Source: Papio anubis
Lineage: Eukaryota; Chordata; Mammalia; Primates; Cercopithecidae
Assembly: GCF_008728515.1 (NCBI RefSeq)
Contig: NC_044986.1
Span: forward strand, 111,774,313-111,838,312
Direction: 5' to 3'
Length of the DNA stretch: 64,000 nucleotides
The notes beneath the pieces are model-generated. The model was not told the origin of the DNA. It was given only the letters and a program-made list of their open reading frames with translations, and searched no databases. Shown here piece after piece: positions 44,560 to 55,470 of this stretch (its first letter is position 1; every line of letters begins with the position of its first letter). A program made the translations under genes and the position numbers.

Positions 44560-44800
44560 AGATCGTTTGTCAAGTGAGCAGGGCACACAGAGAGCTGTAG
44601 GCAGATTATGGAAAGAGAGAGGGAGGAGAGAGAGGGAGGAGAGAGAGCGCGGGAGAAGGAGAAAGGGAGAGGGGACCAGGGCGAGGAGCGGAGCAGGCTC
44701 CTCCAGGAACGGCGCTTTGCCGGCGCTGGGGATTCAAGTTAGGCCGGGTGGCGGTGCAGAGGCGCCACCCGGGAGAGGGGAGCCACCACGGCTCCCGACA
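44560..44800 (+). promoter_or_regulatory. putative CpG/GA-rich promoter and 5' UTR
   Basis: A purine-rich run (ggaaagagagagggaggaga onward, 44610-44690) is followed by dense CpGs: I count 14 in 44647-44800, against a CpG-poor background. No TATA box is evident, fitting a CpG-type dispersed promoter. It precedes a Kozak start and splice donor on the + strand by about 90 bp and lies in an Alu-free zone. An open frame through it (44567-44848) is Arg/Glu/Gly low-complexity and more likely 5' UTR than protein. The transcription start cannot be placed from sequence. Confidence 0.6.
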
Positions 44801-44826
44801 TGGCTCTTTTCATGTGGGATGCTTAA
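44800..44826 (+). other. short upstream ORF (8 codons)
   Basis: atggctcttttcatgtggga then tgcttaa; ends 61 bp before the putative main start. If transcribed it could dampen initiation downstream. Confidence 0.35.
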
Positions 44827-44870
44827 GCACAGCACACAAGGAGAGTAACTTGCAGGAGACAGAAACTGGC

Positions 44871-44912
44871 ATGAGGATTCTGCCACCATGGAAGGGCTCC
44901 TGTCTCCGATGA
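44871..44912 (+). other. upstream ORF overlapping the main start
   Basis: An ATG at 44871 opens a 13-codon frame that ends at tga 44910-44912, out of frame with and overlapping the Kozak ATG at 44888. The weaker context (actggcatga) suggests leaky scanning could reach the main start. Confidence 0.35.
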
Positions 44913-44920
44913 GGACGAAG
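44888..44920 (+). CDS. putative first coding exon (5'-terminal fragment, MEGLLSPMRTK)
   Basis: The sequence tgccaccatgg gives a perfect Kozak start. The frame encodes MEGLLSPMRTK in 11 codons and runs straight into aag|gtaagg (donor from 44921), matching the mammalian donor consensus at eight of nine positions. The exon length is complete to a codon boundary, so the intron would be phase 0. Upstream lies a CpG/GA-rich promoter-like segment, and the surrounding 8 kb lacks Alus, as often around developmental or neuronal promoters. I do not recognise the protein, and no further coding exon is visible in the remaining 19 kb, so this would be an isolated alternative or principal first exon with a long intron 1. 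Without splicing, the frame continues 45 codons to a stop at 45023-45025. Chance coincidence of Kozak, donor and CpG cluster remains possible. Confidence 0.5.
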
Positions 44921-44929
44921 GTAAGGGGA
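44921..44929 (+). other. splice donor candidate
   Basis: gtaagggga directly after aag; strong 5' splice site for the putative first exon. Confidence 0.5.
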
Positions 44930-45002
44930 GTGGATCTGGATTTCTTTTCCTTCTGCTTGGAGGGACGGAAAAGGCTCTGTGCATGGGAGGAGGCTCACGG
45001 AG

Positions 45003-45019
45003 CTTTTGTCTTATTTCAG
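45003..45019 (+). other. splice acceptor candidate
   Basis: cttttgtcttatttcag is a good polypyrimidine tract plus AG, 99 bp after the donor. It could define a very short first intron or retained-intron variant. The following sequence has a stop soon after in the main frame (tag at 45023). Confidence 0.25.
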
Positions 45020-47295
45020 AACTAGGCTGGTGATTGCAACTGGATCTCTCAAAGAATAGGCTTGCCTGCACGGCAGCGCGATCTGAGGGGAAGGGGAGAG
45101 CCGAGGGGAGCAAGCCATCTGTCAGCGTGGACAATGGGAACCTCAGTAAATGAGTTCGCCTCTCGGTTGATTAGACAGCCATATTTTAGCAGGATTTCCA
45201 ATCACTCTTGCTTTGGGGCCGTGCAGCCCTCGGAGCTGTTCGTTTGCAGGAAGTACCAATGTCTCAGACCGTATTGCTGTTTAGCAGGAGGAGTAACACG
45301 TTTAAGGCAAAGAGTGTGCCCAGCTCCCACTTGAAATATCCTCTTTCCTCTTCCTCCTCCTCTTCTTCGGAGCAGGAGGACCAGGGAATCCTCTCTGTGG
45401 AAAGTAGGTTAATGCATTCAGGAGGCCAATGTGTTCTCGGAAAACTAGCAGACCTGCAGAAAATATTTCAGAGCACTGCTCTAGCCTGACATCTTGAACT
45501 TGGTCCCGTAACATTTAGAAATGTTCACGGGGAACTGGTTTTAGTCTCCTGAAGACTCTAAGCACTTGTTCTTCTTGGCTGGAGTTTGCTTTTTCACTTT
45601 CAAGAGATGCTTTGAACGTGGGATTTTCCATTATAAGCTCAGACAATGAAGGTGCTATTTGATATCTGCTATATTTACCTATAACTCTGAATGGATAGGT
45701 CAAAAGTTTTCAATAATGCTAGAAATATTACTTCTCTTAACCAGAAATTTCAAAACAAATCAAGGGGCAAATAGCTCTCTAAACACACAGCAGAGTTAAA
45801 GTTAATAGGACAAGGCTTTGATTTACCTCATCTGTTTGATGCCCGGTTTAATGATTCGGACACAAATAGACTCTTTTGTCATTGAACACTTTTTTTTCCC
45901 TGCTGGTTAATGAGCCTGACCACAATGTTTTCAGGGAGTGTTAGAAGTAGGTCTTGTGCACGAAGACACCCCCACCCTTTGCGAGAATTTCCCATCTCTG
46001 TTATGTTCACCAATGTCTGAGAGTCATTCATTAGAAGGATAGTCTCAAGTGAGCGTTTGTTACAAAGGCTCTAACTCCAGCCCTTCAACGGGCTGGCAAA
46101 CCTTCTTTGAGATCCCGTTGGTGACCCATTTTTTCTCTCTGGGCTTGTAGCTGGAGTCCTGTTGCTTACAGGCAGTACACTTTAATCCAAGGTACTGTAG
46201 AAACATCAGGTCCTGTTTCATGATCCCCTACCACAGCAAAGAAAATGGCAAATGACACTGGCATCCTAGCTCACTTGATTGACAAGATGAGGTTTGAATG
46301 CTTTGGGGAATGGCATCGTAATCTGTTCATTTGACCAGGTTTTCAAATTGCAAACTATCGCTATATTGTGCAGTTTCCGGTGCGTAACAGATCTGTGGAT
46401 CCGAGCTCCTAACCTCAAGCGAGGACAACTCATAGACTTGGAAGGGAGTTCCCTATGCAAATAATCAGGACCCAGGCTCTGTGTAAATCACACTACGAGC
46501 TGATTAAAATGACATGTGATAGTTGGGGGAGAAATGGACGTCAGTGGGTCAGGCTGCTCACGTATTATGTTTATCAGCTTCACTCACATCATGGCTTGTT
46601 CCTTGATCATCATATTGTCTAATAAACATGAAACTGTGGGGTTTGGTTCCTACCAAAGTTTAAACATAAAATCTCTACATAGCAAATAGATTCTCATTCA
46701 AACCCTTCAGTTTTTAGGTTTCAAGGGATTTGTGTATGCGTGTGTTTTTAAATTGCTTCTGTGAATTCTTTTTTAGTCTTTTTATTTCTGATGCTGGAAA
46801 TGGATATTTCCATATTGAAAATTCAAATTGCATTTGAATTCAGTGACCTACAATATCATCATGACTCAGGGAACAAGACCCGACTGGCAAGAGGAGAATC
46901 CCATTGACAAGGCTTGGTTTTAGATCCTAAGTTGCTCTGTCCAAATGTTGTTGAAATTACCCAGTGATATTTTTAATTTATCCAAAGGCATATCCGTGAC
47001 AACGTGGTTGCCATACTTAAACTTTGATCACATTATGCCTCCTTAAGTCTGTTCTGAAATATTTTCTCCCTTTGGTGAGGATTTAGCTTGAAGTTTCTGA
47101 TTTCCTGGTATCATGATAGGTAGACAAAGGAAGCCTCCTAGAGCTAAATTTTGGCATGTTATGGTTACTCAATAACTTATGGACAGTTTAAAGCAAGCAT
47201 TGAGGTAAATTGGACATCATGCAATAATTTCATTACGCCATGTAATGGACTTAACCAGTCTAAATCATGGGTGCTTAATGCATTTTTGTCTTGGG

Positions 47296-47324
47296 ATTTG
47301 CATAATTGGCACATAAATATGCAT
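47296..47324. promoter_or_regulatory. octamer (ATTTGCAT) and ATATGCAT pair
   Basis: atttgcat at 47296-47303 is a perfect POU octamer on the minus strand; atatgcat follows at 47317-47324. They sit in an ATTA/TAAT-rich unique segment (47150-47340). Motif evidence only. Confidence 0.35.
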
Positions 47325-47708
47325 GAGATTAACTGGAAATGGCAAAACAGGGTGAGAAAACGTTCATGAGCATTGAAATTAAGGCAGTTGCAAAGAGGGC
47401 ACCTGAACATACTCTGTCTCCTGGGTGGGCAGCCACAGTTGACATACCTAAAAACAGACAGGGTGGCAGCTGGCCTCCCCTAATCACAGTTAGTGTATTG
47501 TCAGTGATACACGGCCATTGCACAGCTTTGGCTTTTGGCTGGATTCACTTGGGCACACTGCTTATTCTTCTTTTTATATATAATGCAATCTAAAAGAGTC
47601 TGATGGATACACTTCTAACTGGCCTTCTGGCAGGCCCTGACACAGGTCTCAGGATTCCAACCATAGCAAATGATGTTTGCAGAGGCAGGGGTGAGGAAAG
47701 CAAGAAAA

Positions 47709-47728
47709 AAAGAGAGAGAGAGAGAGAA
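47709..47728 (+). repeat. (GA)n short run
   Basis: aagagagagagagagagaag; short dinucleotide repeat. Confidence 0.85.
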
Positions 47729-48062
47729 GGTGATTGAGTGGTTTCTTCTATGAGAGTAAAGGAAATCATTTTATAATCAATCATCTCTGTGCATATTTTT
47801 AATGTGTCCTTTTATTTCAATTTTTAATCCTCCAAACTTCATAATTGCCTCTGATCTTCTGAGCACTGCTTCCAGTGAATGAGGCTGGCAAAAACAAACA
47901 CACAAACAATAAAAAAAAACTCCCCTCATATTCAGTGTCTTGTGATTCATGGTGGCTGCAAAATTTGCAGGGAGCACTTTGGTAAGGCCACATGAAATCA
48001 GGCCAAGTCTTTACTTTTCATGACTGTGAGGAGTGTATTTTGAAGAAACTGCAGCATCAAAA

Positions 48063-48162
48063 GAAGATGGAGAGGAAGGGAGGGGAAGAAAAGAGGAGAG
48101 GACAAGACAGGGGAGAAGAGGCCAGGGAAGAGAGGTAGAGGAGGGGAAGGGAGGGAAGATGG
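48063..48162 (+). repeat. 100-bp polypurine tract
   Basis: Nearly all A/G with few interruptions (agaggaagggaggggaagaa and similar blocks). No attached Alu, unlike the window's other purine/pyrimidine tracts. Confidence 0.88.
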
Positions 48163-50074
48163 TTTGATTGGAGCCCTTTTTTATATCCAAATAAGATTAT
48201 AGCTATGTTTTTACCAAATGTTTGTGCAGTGAATAGAGAGTGGATGGAAATTAACCCTAGAAAGGAGAGTCGTAACTTTTAAAAAGTTGATTAACTATTT
48301 CATGTGCTAATTTGAGTTTTTCTAAATATTCCAATATGGTTTCCTTTAATATTTGCTTTCAGTTTACAATCACCTAACTGCCCAGAGATGGTGTCCTTTT
48401 GTCTGTCTGACCTTGTCTTATTTCTCCTACAAAGACATGTCCTACACTGTACTTCAGATACTTTTTTAAAGGAATGCTTCTGATTTGTGGCATAAAGTAA
48501 CTTTCTAAAGGAAGTCTTCTGAGAGGATCTGGTCATGTAATGAAAGGGGCAATTAAGGGGAAATGGAAGCAGATCTTTTAAAGAATGAGCATTTGAAATT
48601 AGCACAGGAATCATGTCCGGCAAGTCCCACTCTTTTGTATCCGGGGATAATAGTCAGCCACACATAGCTAGAGTTAGTTCAAGAATTGTTTTTCCTGATC
48701 ATGCCATATTTTTGGAAACAGATTAGATACAGAGGTAAGATGTCAAAATTCTAAAATTGCACACAATATAGAATCAAAAGGAGAATAAAATATGTATAGT
48801 CAAAGCTCTATGGCTCTTTAGGGCAATTATTATAGAGTATGTGAAACCCTTAAAGTCACTTAGAATTATTCAACATCTGCTTGAAACTTTGCCAGGACTC
48901 CATGATAGTGCCTGGAATGATCCACTGTGTTCCACCTGCCTGTACATGAATTCAGATCAAACACTGGAATTTCTAATGTAAAGAACTCTGTGAACCAGAA
49001 ATCACTAAGGGTTACGGAATGGTTAGCCTGAGTGGGATGACTGTGGAAGGCTTGACAATTACTTGCAAATACACTGAATATCACACAAGATTTTGCCCAA
49101 GCAATGACAGCCTATACTTTATCTTAATGGACACTTGAGTAAGAGGAGATTTGTTGGAGCTGAAGAATGACAGGTTTAGATTAAATTCAAGGAAATATTT
49201 GCTGACATCAAAATGTTTTCCTAAGAAAGTTTAAGACAGTTTCTAATCTGAAGGGGCTTCTGAGATAGTGTTCCAAGAAAGGGCCACATACACAAAGTGA
49301 CCCCCAAATACAGGAGGAGACAAGAAACCAAAGAATGAGGACAAAATCCAGTTTTTTGGTAAAGGGTGATTTATTTGGGGAACTTACAAATGGAAGCATG
49401 GTCTTTGGCAGCAGAAAGACAGGGAGATCTCCATAATGTTATGTCACCCCCAGACCCAGGACTTATCTACCATAGGAAAAGAGTGTGTGTACTCTGGGCA
49501 GGACAATTAAAGGCAAGCCTACAGAATAGGCAAGAATGCTATGCGTGTCACAGCCTATAATTTGTGTGATGACATCAAGATTGACATGTTCTTACACTAG
49601 GGATGGTAAAGAAAGTAGGAACCAGGAGGCATTCACGGAACTGGGGCTAATCAGAAGTCAAAGTGGCAGATTAGCATCCAAGATGGAGTCACTTCATCTC
49701 GGAGTCACTCCTCAAATAGGCAAGGGATAATCTTACCAGAAAAGGGATTCTTCCACCTGAGAACGCAGGAGGAGCTGATGCAGACATTGTATAGTTTAAT
49801 GATGCTATTAAATTTTTACCATAAAGCCAATAAAACCAGAAATAGGTTTGTGTATGATGTACACATCAGATTCTCTTACAAAGAACTACTATGATGCGTT
49901 TATTAAACTGCTGACCTCAGTTGGGTGCAAACAGGAAATAACTTTATTCTTTTTCAGAACAACCCCCTTCAAGGCATCTGTGAGTTGTGGGAAGACTGTC
50001 GAGGGCTATAGGACAATTTAGTTAATGAAAAGGAAATGTGAAAGGCACCATGGCTTATCTCTAGACAGACTACC

Positions 50075-50250
50075 TGCATTCAGATTGTAGCTCTGATACT
50101 TACTAGCGTGTACGTTTTTTGAGCCTCAGTTTTTTTTGTGTATAAAATGTATGTAGTAATGGGACTTATAGATCACTTTCAGAAGTTAATACATTCATGC
50201 CTGAAAGGTCTTGGCACCTAATAATAAATGTTAGCTATTACTAGTATGAA
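50075..50250 (-). mobile_element. MIR fragment
   Basis: gattgtagctctgatactta, gagcctcagttttttttgtg and ataataaatgttagctatta match reverse-complement MIR. Confidence 0.8.
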
Positions 50251-51342
50251 TGTGTAAACAAATATATGAATGATATGTGAAGAAGTGCAAATCTCATGAC
50301 CAGTGCCTGGAATAAATTGTCATTGTCATGAATACAAGTGGGAATAGCAGATGACCTGTCTTCTAGGTGATGCTTGCAAGATTCCTGGGAGGTCAGGGTG
50401 CAAAACTCCTGTCAAGTGTGCTCAAAGAGGTCAGAACAAAACAGATTCCTTTGAAGAGTAAATCAACTCTCATGACAATAAAGGCTTTCATGACAAATAA
50501 TTGTGATAGGTGAATTGTGTAGAAGAAGAGACTGTGGATTCAGCAAAGCCAAAAGGTATCCTGTGAATAAGGTAATAACAATTTTTCTTTTTTCCATGCT
50601 TTAGCTCTTACAAAGTTGGACACAGATGATCTCATGTGATCTTTATAGTAATTACAACCCAGAAATCAACAAGCTGTGAATTAGCCACTTCCACTCCCAC
50701 CCCAGAACCGGTTGTTAGTCGTTTACCAGCACACCACTGCCTGGGACCCTCGCAAGAAAGTCCAAGAGTCTCCTCTGGACTTCTGGGTTTTTCATGACTT
50801 GGCGCTCAGCCACCCATTCTGCCTCGTCTCTCTTCTGTATTAGAAATTCAGGCTTTAGCTAGAATTCCAGTCACCTGAGATTGTATTTAAAAGTGAAGAT
50901 TCTCGGCCCTCTCTTCCAGATATCCCGACTCACTGAATCCAAGAACCATGCATTTGTGCCAAAAGGCTAGAGGACTCTGATGCAGGTGATCCTCCCACCA
51001 TGTGTTGAAGAAACACTGGGTCTACCCTCTGTCTATCCACCAGGATGCCCTACAGCTCCCTGAGCCTGGTGTACTTCCCACCTTCTAAATCTTACAGCGC
51101 ACTCTCCTCTCTGGGGACATCTCGTTTCCCATCCTGCCCTGTCTGTCTACCCTGCTGACTCTAAGGCCACCTTTACGTGGCAGCATGGATGCCACATCTT
51201 CTGGGAAATCTTTGAGTCCCAGGACCGGGCTAGGTTTCCATCACATGCTCCGCTTACCTTATTCCTAGCCTTCCTCACACTATACCCCCACGTATTTATC
51301 CATTGCCTTTTGCAGTGGACCATGAGCCTCTCTACTATACTG
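50251..51342. other. unique sequence
   Basis: No transposon recognised until the pyrimidine tract and Alu. No gene supported. Confidence 0.4.
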
Positions 51343-51461
51343 TGTTCTCTTTTCTTTTCCTTTCCCTTCCCCTTCCTCCCTTCCTTCCTCCCTCCTTCCC
51401 TCTCTTTCTCTCTCTCTCTCTTCCCTCCCCTTCCCTTCCCTTCCCTTCCCTTCCCTTTCCA
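51343..51461 (+). repeat. polypyrimidine tract (CCTT/CT)n
   Basis: About 115 bp of almost pure C/T, ending cttcccttcccttccctttc, grown from the poly-A end of the adjacent reverse Alu. Confidence 0.92.
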
Positions 51462-51732
51462 GAGACGGAGTCTTGTTCTGTCACCCAGGCTGGAATGCAG
51501 TGGCATGATCTCAGCTCACTGCAACCTCTGCCTCCTGGGTTCAAGCAATCCTCCCACCTCAGCCTCCTGAGTAGGGATTACAAGTGTGCACCCGGATGAT
51601 TTTTGTACTTTTAGTACAGACGGGGTTTCCCCATGTTGGCCAGGCTGGTCTTGAATTCCTGACCTTAAGTGATCCACCCACCTCGGCCTCCCAAAGTGCT
51701 GGGATTACAGGTGTGAACCACCATGCCTGGCC
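51462..51732 (-). mobile_element. AluS-type element with small deletions
   Basis: Reverse dimer missing parts near the linker (gagtagggattacaagtgtg, gcacccggatgatttttgta). Confidence 0.93.
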
Positions 51733-51741
51733 CTGTTCTTA

Positions 51742-51994
51742 TGTCTTTATTTAACTTTATTGGCATATATATGATGTACTTATTTTCTGGGGGGATACGA
51801 TAATTTCATACATTCATATAATCAAATCAGGGTCACTGGGATATCCATCACCTTAAATACTTATCTTTTTTTGAGCTTGGAACATTCTAATTATTCTCTT
51901 CTGGCTATTTTGGAATAGACTATTGATTCATGTTAACTATCGTCACCCTGTTGATGTATGACACCAGGGCTTATTTCTTCTAAGTGTATATGTG
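51742..51994 (-). mobile_element. L1M-type 3' UTR fragment
   Basis: tttaactttattggcatata, caaatcagggtcactgggat and atccatcaccttaaatactt are the reverse-complement 3' UTR of L1M elements. Confidence 0.85.
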
Positions 51995-52095
51995 TCCCAT
52001 TGTATCTTATTCATCCTTTTAAGCCTAGTACATAGCATGGGACAGAAATATAGGGCCTTCATACATATTTATTGATTCAGTAAATGAACAAGGAG
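51995..52095 (+). mobile_element. L2 3'-end fragment
   Basis: agcctagtacatagcatggg then tatttattgattcagtaaat resembles the L2 terminus. Confidence 0.6.
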
Positions 52096-52609
52096 CACCC
52101 ATAGGCTCTGTAAGGGCTCATGCGGCTTGATAAACGGCATGAAAGCCAAAGTAGCTGGTTAGAACCAGGGTAGAACTATCTACATGAAACAATATGGGCA
52201 AATTCCACAGATTGAAGGCAATCAGGCAGAATATTTGGGGGTGAGTAATGGGCAGGCCATTTTGTTGCCCTTTTCCTATCCTGTTATTTGGGTGAGTAAT
52301 AATAACCATCATTGACTGACTGTTTGAATAGCTGCAGGTGTAAAGGGGGCTCTACCAGTGAAGACGCCATAGCTGGAGGTGAACGCTGACTTTGGTTTGG
52401 GTCCATTTGTTATCCCTGACTTCCATTTGGAACTTGAGATTCCAAAATGTTTCAGTGACTTTACTTTTGTTGAAAGGCAAATGATTATTTTCCAGATAAA
52501 ACAAAGCTGTGCTGACTTTAGGCAAACAGGAAAACATGCTGACTTTATTTTCACTTACTTCCAGTGTATCTCCAGAGAGAGTAAACTGGCTAGAAACAGT
52601 AAAACAAAT
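52096..52609. other. unique sequence
   Basis: Overlapping frames on both strands at 52309-52612 have no recognised domain; not called. Confidence 0.4.
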
Positions 52610-52904
52610 TAGTTTCTTGTATCATTATGAAACCATATTAATATTTGAAGTAATGATGCATGAACAATAATATATTAGTACAATATAGCAATACATAAAG
52701 AATTATTCTAATAGTCATATTGTATTGAAACAATATAATATTGTAATGTTTTAGTATATATTCACATATTTATAAAACATGTTAATATATTATTTATACA
52801 ACATTGGCATTGATTATACATTGGTATAGTATGTTAATAAAATATGTTTACATTTTAGTTATAAAATATAATATATATTTTAAGATAATATTTTAATAGT
52901 GAGT
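52610..52904. repeat. AT-rich low-complexity block
   Basis: Nearly 300 bp dominated by aatat/tatta without exact period. Possible matrix-attachment or bent-DNA segment; no transposon recognised. Confidence 0.7.
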
Positions 52905-52946
52905 GCAACAGTTATTGCCATTTATTGAGCAATTACTAGGAAGACA
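52905..52946 (+). mobile_element. MIR, 5' portion (split)
   Basis: caacagttattgccatttat then tgagcaattactagg is the MIR head. It appears to continue at 54231 after two later insertions. Confidence 0.65.
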
Positions 52947-52949
52947 GTT

Positions 52950-53934
52950 GTGTTTTTTTTAAATTTCAGATTCAGGGGGCACATGGGCAGGTTCGTTACA
53001 AGGGTATATTGCATGATGCTAAGATTTGAGCTTCTGTTGAGCCTGTCACTCAAATAGTGAACATAGGACCCAATAGAAAGATTTTCAGTCCTTGCCGCAT
53101 CCTCTCCCTCCCCTCTTTTGGAGTCCCCAGTGTCTATCTTTATGTCCGTGAGTACTCAATGTTTATCTCCCACTTACAAGCGAGAACATGTGGTATTTGG
53201 TTTTCTCTTCCTGCATTAATTTGCTTAAGATAATGGGCTCCAGCTCCATCCATGTTGCTGCAAAGGACATGATTCATTCTTTTTATGGCTGTGTAGTATT
53301 CCATGGGGTATATTACCACATTTTCTTTATCCAGTCATTGTTGATGGGCAGCTAGGTTGATTCCATGCTTTGGCTATTATGAATAGTGCTGTGATAAATA
53401 CAGAAATGCAGGTGTCTTTTTGGTAGAATGATTTCTTTTCCTTTGGGTATATGCCCAGTAATGGGATTGCTGGGTCGAATAGTAGTTCTGTTTTCAGTTC
53501 TCTGAGAAATCTCCAAACTGCTTTAAACAGGGGCTGAACTAATACACCTTCCCACTAACAGTGTATAGGCGTTCCATTTTTTTCTGCAACTTCACCAACA
53601 TCTGTGATTTTTTGGCTTTTGAATCATAACCATTCTGATTGGTGTGGGTGGCTTTCTCTGTGGTTTTGATTTGTGCTTCTCCGATGATCAGTGATGCTGA
53701 GCATGTTTTCATGTTTGTTGATGGCTCTGTCTTCTCTTGAAAAATGTCTGTTCCTGTCCTCTGCCCACTTCTTAATGAGGTTATTTGTTGTTGTTGTTTT
53801 TCCTTATTGATTTAAGTCCTTTATGGATTCTGGATATTAGTCCTTTTTTAGATGCATAGTTTGCAAATATTTTCTCCCATTAAATAAGTTGTCTGCTTAC
53901 TCTGTTGATAGTTTCTTTGCTGTTCAGAAGCTGT
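52950..53934 (-). mobile_element. L1P-type element, 5'-truncated
   Basis: Reverse-complement 3' end of a primate L1: gattcagggggcacatgggc (3' UTR), ccacttacaagcgagaacat, cagtaatgggattgctgggt and ttctggatattagtcctttt (ORF2). About 1 kb remains. The ORF2 portion has in-frame stops and is not functional. Confidence 0.93.
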
Positions 53935-53973
53935 ACTATAAAGATAATGATAATTTTTTAGAAATATCTAATC

Positions 53974-54222
53974 TAGGGGTGTCCAATCTTTTGGCTTCCC
54001 TGGACCACACTGAAAGGAGAATTTTCTTGGGCCACACACAAAATACACTAACACCAACAATAGGTGATGAGCAAAAAAAAAAAAAAAAAAAAAAAAAGAA
54101 AAAGAAAAGAAAGAAAGAAAGAAAAAAGAAGGTCCATGCATAATCTCATGTTTTAAGGAAGTTTATGAATTTGTGTCGGGCTGCATTCAAAGCCATTGCG
54201 GGCTGCAGGTTGGACAAACTTG
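53974..54222 (+). mobile_element. hAT nonautonomous element (MER30-like) with 8-bp TSD
   Basis: Starts taggggtgtccaatcttttg and ends gcaggttggacaaacttg. Flanks atctaatc (53966-53973) and acctaatc (54223-54230) agree at 7 of 8 positions, the hAT target length. An internal A-run of about 25 plus gaaa units lies at 54073-54127. Confidence 0.88.
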
Positions 54223-54230
54223 ACCTAATC

Positions 54231-54390
54231 CTTACAAGAATTTTGGAAAGCAGACATTTTTAACCTCATTTTATAGATGAGAAACCATAGCTCCAAGAGG
54301 TTGAGTTCCTCAGATCTATGGAAGTGGTGAGTGGAGAAATCAGGGCTTTGAACCTACCATTCACTGGCTCCATCTTCTTCCCAATACCCC
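54231..54390 (+). mobile_element. MIR, 3' portion (split)
   Basis: cattttatagatgagaaacc, aagaggttgagttcctcag and cagggctttgaacctaccat follow the MIR consensus after the insertions. Confidence 0.8.
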
Positions 54391-55409
54391 ATGCTCCCTG
54401 TTCCCAACATAGAAATGAAGACTAGGGAGGAGAAGAGGCTGAGTCCCACCTCAAGTTACTGTGCACAAGGAATCACTGGATGGGCTAGCTTAGTGTTTAA
54501 CCCACAAGTTCATGTATTTTTAACCATGCGAATTCTGAAACAGCTTGATTCATGAATAGCCTTACTGTAGACACTGTACAAACCAGTTTCGGGGTTGCCT
54601 GGGATGCAGGACCTGGGGCCTATTGCCAGCTGCATAAGAGGAGAGCACAAGGAGCCGGCACAGGGCTCAGGCATAAGCACAGGGAGAGGGACCAGGAGCA
54701 GGTCTCAGGCACAGGCACAGGCACAGGGACAGGGACCAGGCGCAGGTCGCCCCTGCCATTCTCCCAGCCAGAGCAGCTTGCCTATTTCTCAACAGTGAAG
54801 GCTTTTGTGCCTGAAGATGAGGCCTGGGCAAATACAGGATGGAAACGCATGCCCCAGAAAGTAGATGAAACACCTAGAAACGGACCACATACACCAGCTG
54901 TGTCGCTGCTGGGCTTTCAAAGCCATGGTTGGTTTGCAGCCTTTTCCATCACGTGCCAACAAAAATCCTGTTGGCCCAGGAGACATTAGGAAGCCTCTGT
55001 GGGAGCCATCTGGATGGCCCTGAGGAATGAGAAAATACACGGGCCATTGGTCTCATCAGAGGGAATCACAGGGCCCTGGGTAGCCACGCCCCAGCGCTGG
55101 TGGCCCACAAGGCACTTGCCCAGGGAGATACTCATGCGACTGCAAAAAAGACCTCCGAGAGGCCGCAAGCCAGTGACCTCACGCTGGAATCTGAGTGTAG
55201 TAGGAAGAAGGGAACACGACTCAGGAAGCGACAGGGGTGAGATGAAGATTTCTGGGGATTTCTGATGCCTCAAACATGTAGGCGTTTGTTTATTTGTAGT
55301 AATTCTGTTCCTTTTCAGGCCAGACCTGTCTGCTATTTCTCAGGCAGGGGGAGAAGCTGGGAAGCTGCTGGGAAGGGAAAGGTAACCTGGCCGTTCTGGA
55401 ATCTCGTTT
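54391..55409. other. GC-richer unique sequence
   Basis: About 1 kb without a recognised transposon. A 145-codon plus-strand frame (54552-54989) owes its middle to the ggcaca minisatellite-like patch and overlaps other frames; no homology is recognised and no gene is called. Confidence 0.4.
54707..54746 (+). repeat. short (GGCACA)n-like minisatellite
   Basis: caggcacaggcacaggcaca followed by gggacagggaccagg; hexameric repeats. Confidence 0.85.
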
Positions 55410-55470
55410 ACTTATTCATCCAACAAGGAGTTATTAAGTGCTCGTATCGAGTGTCAGGCAATAAACACGT
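55410..55470 (-). mobile_element. L2-like fragment
   Basis: cttattcatccaacaaggag then ttattaagtgctcg resembles reverse-complement L2 3' terminus. Confidence 0.55.

Larger units (their letters stand above)
44930..50074. other. long repeat-poor unique stretch (putative intron 1 start)
   Basis: About 5 kb without a recognised Alu, L1, LTR or MIR, unusual for this window. Contains a (TCC)n patch near 45346-45370, octamer motifs at 47296-47324, a GA run at 47709-47728 and a polypurine tract at 48063-48162. No coding exon is supported; frames here are short and overlapping. Confidence 0.5.

Noticed and set aside
44567..44848. 93-codon Arg/Glu-rich frame through the putative promoter
   Set aside because: Low-complexity purine-rich translation; more plausibly 5' UTR/promoter than coding.
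44823..45134. 103-codon minus-strand frame opposite the putative exon
   Set aside because: Overlaps the better-supported + strand exon and has no promoter or homology of its own.
54552..54989. 145-codon plus-strand open frame
   Set aside because: Its centre is the ggcaca repeat and overlapping frames exist; nothing recognised in the sequence.
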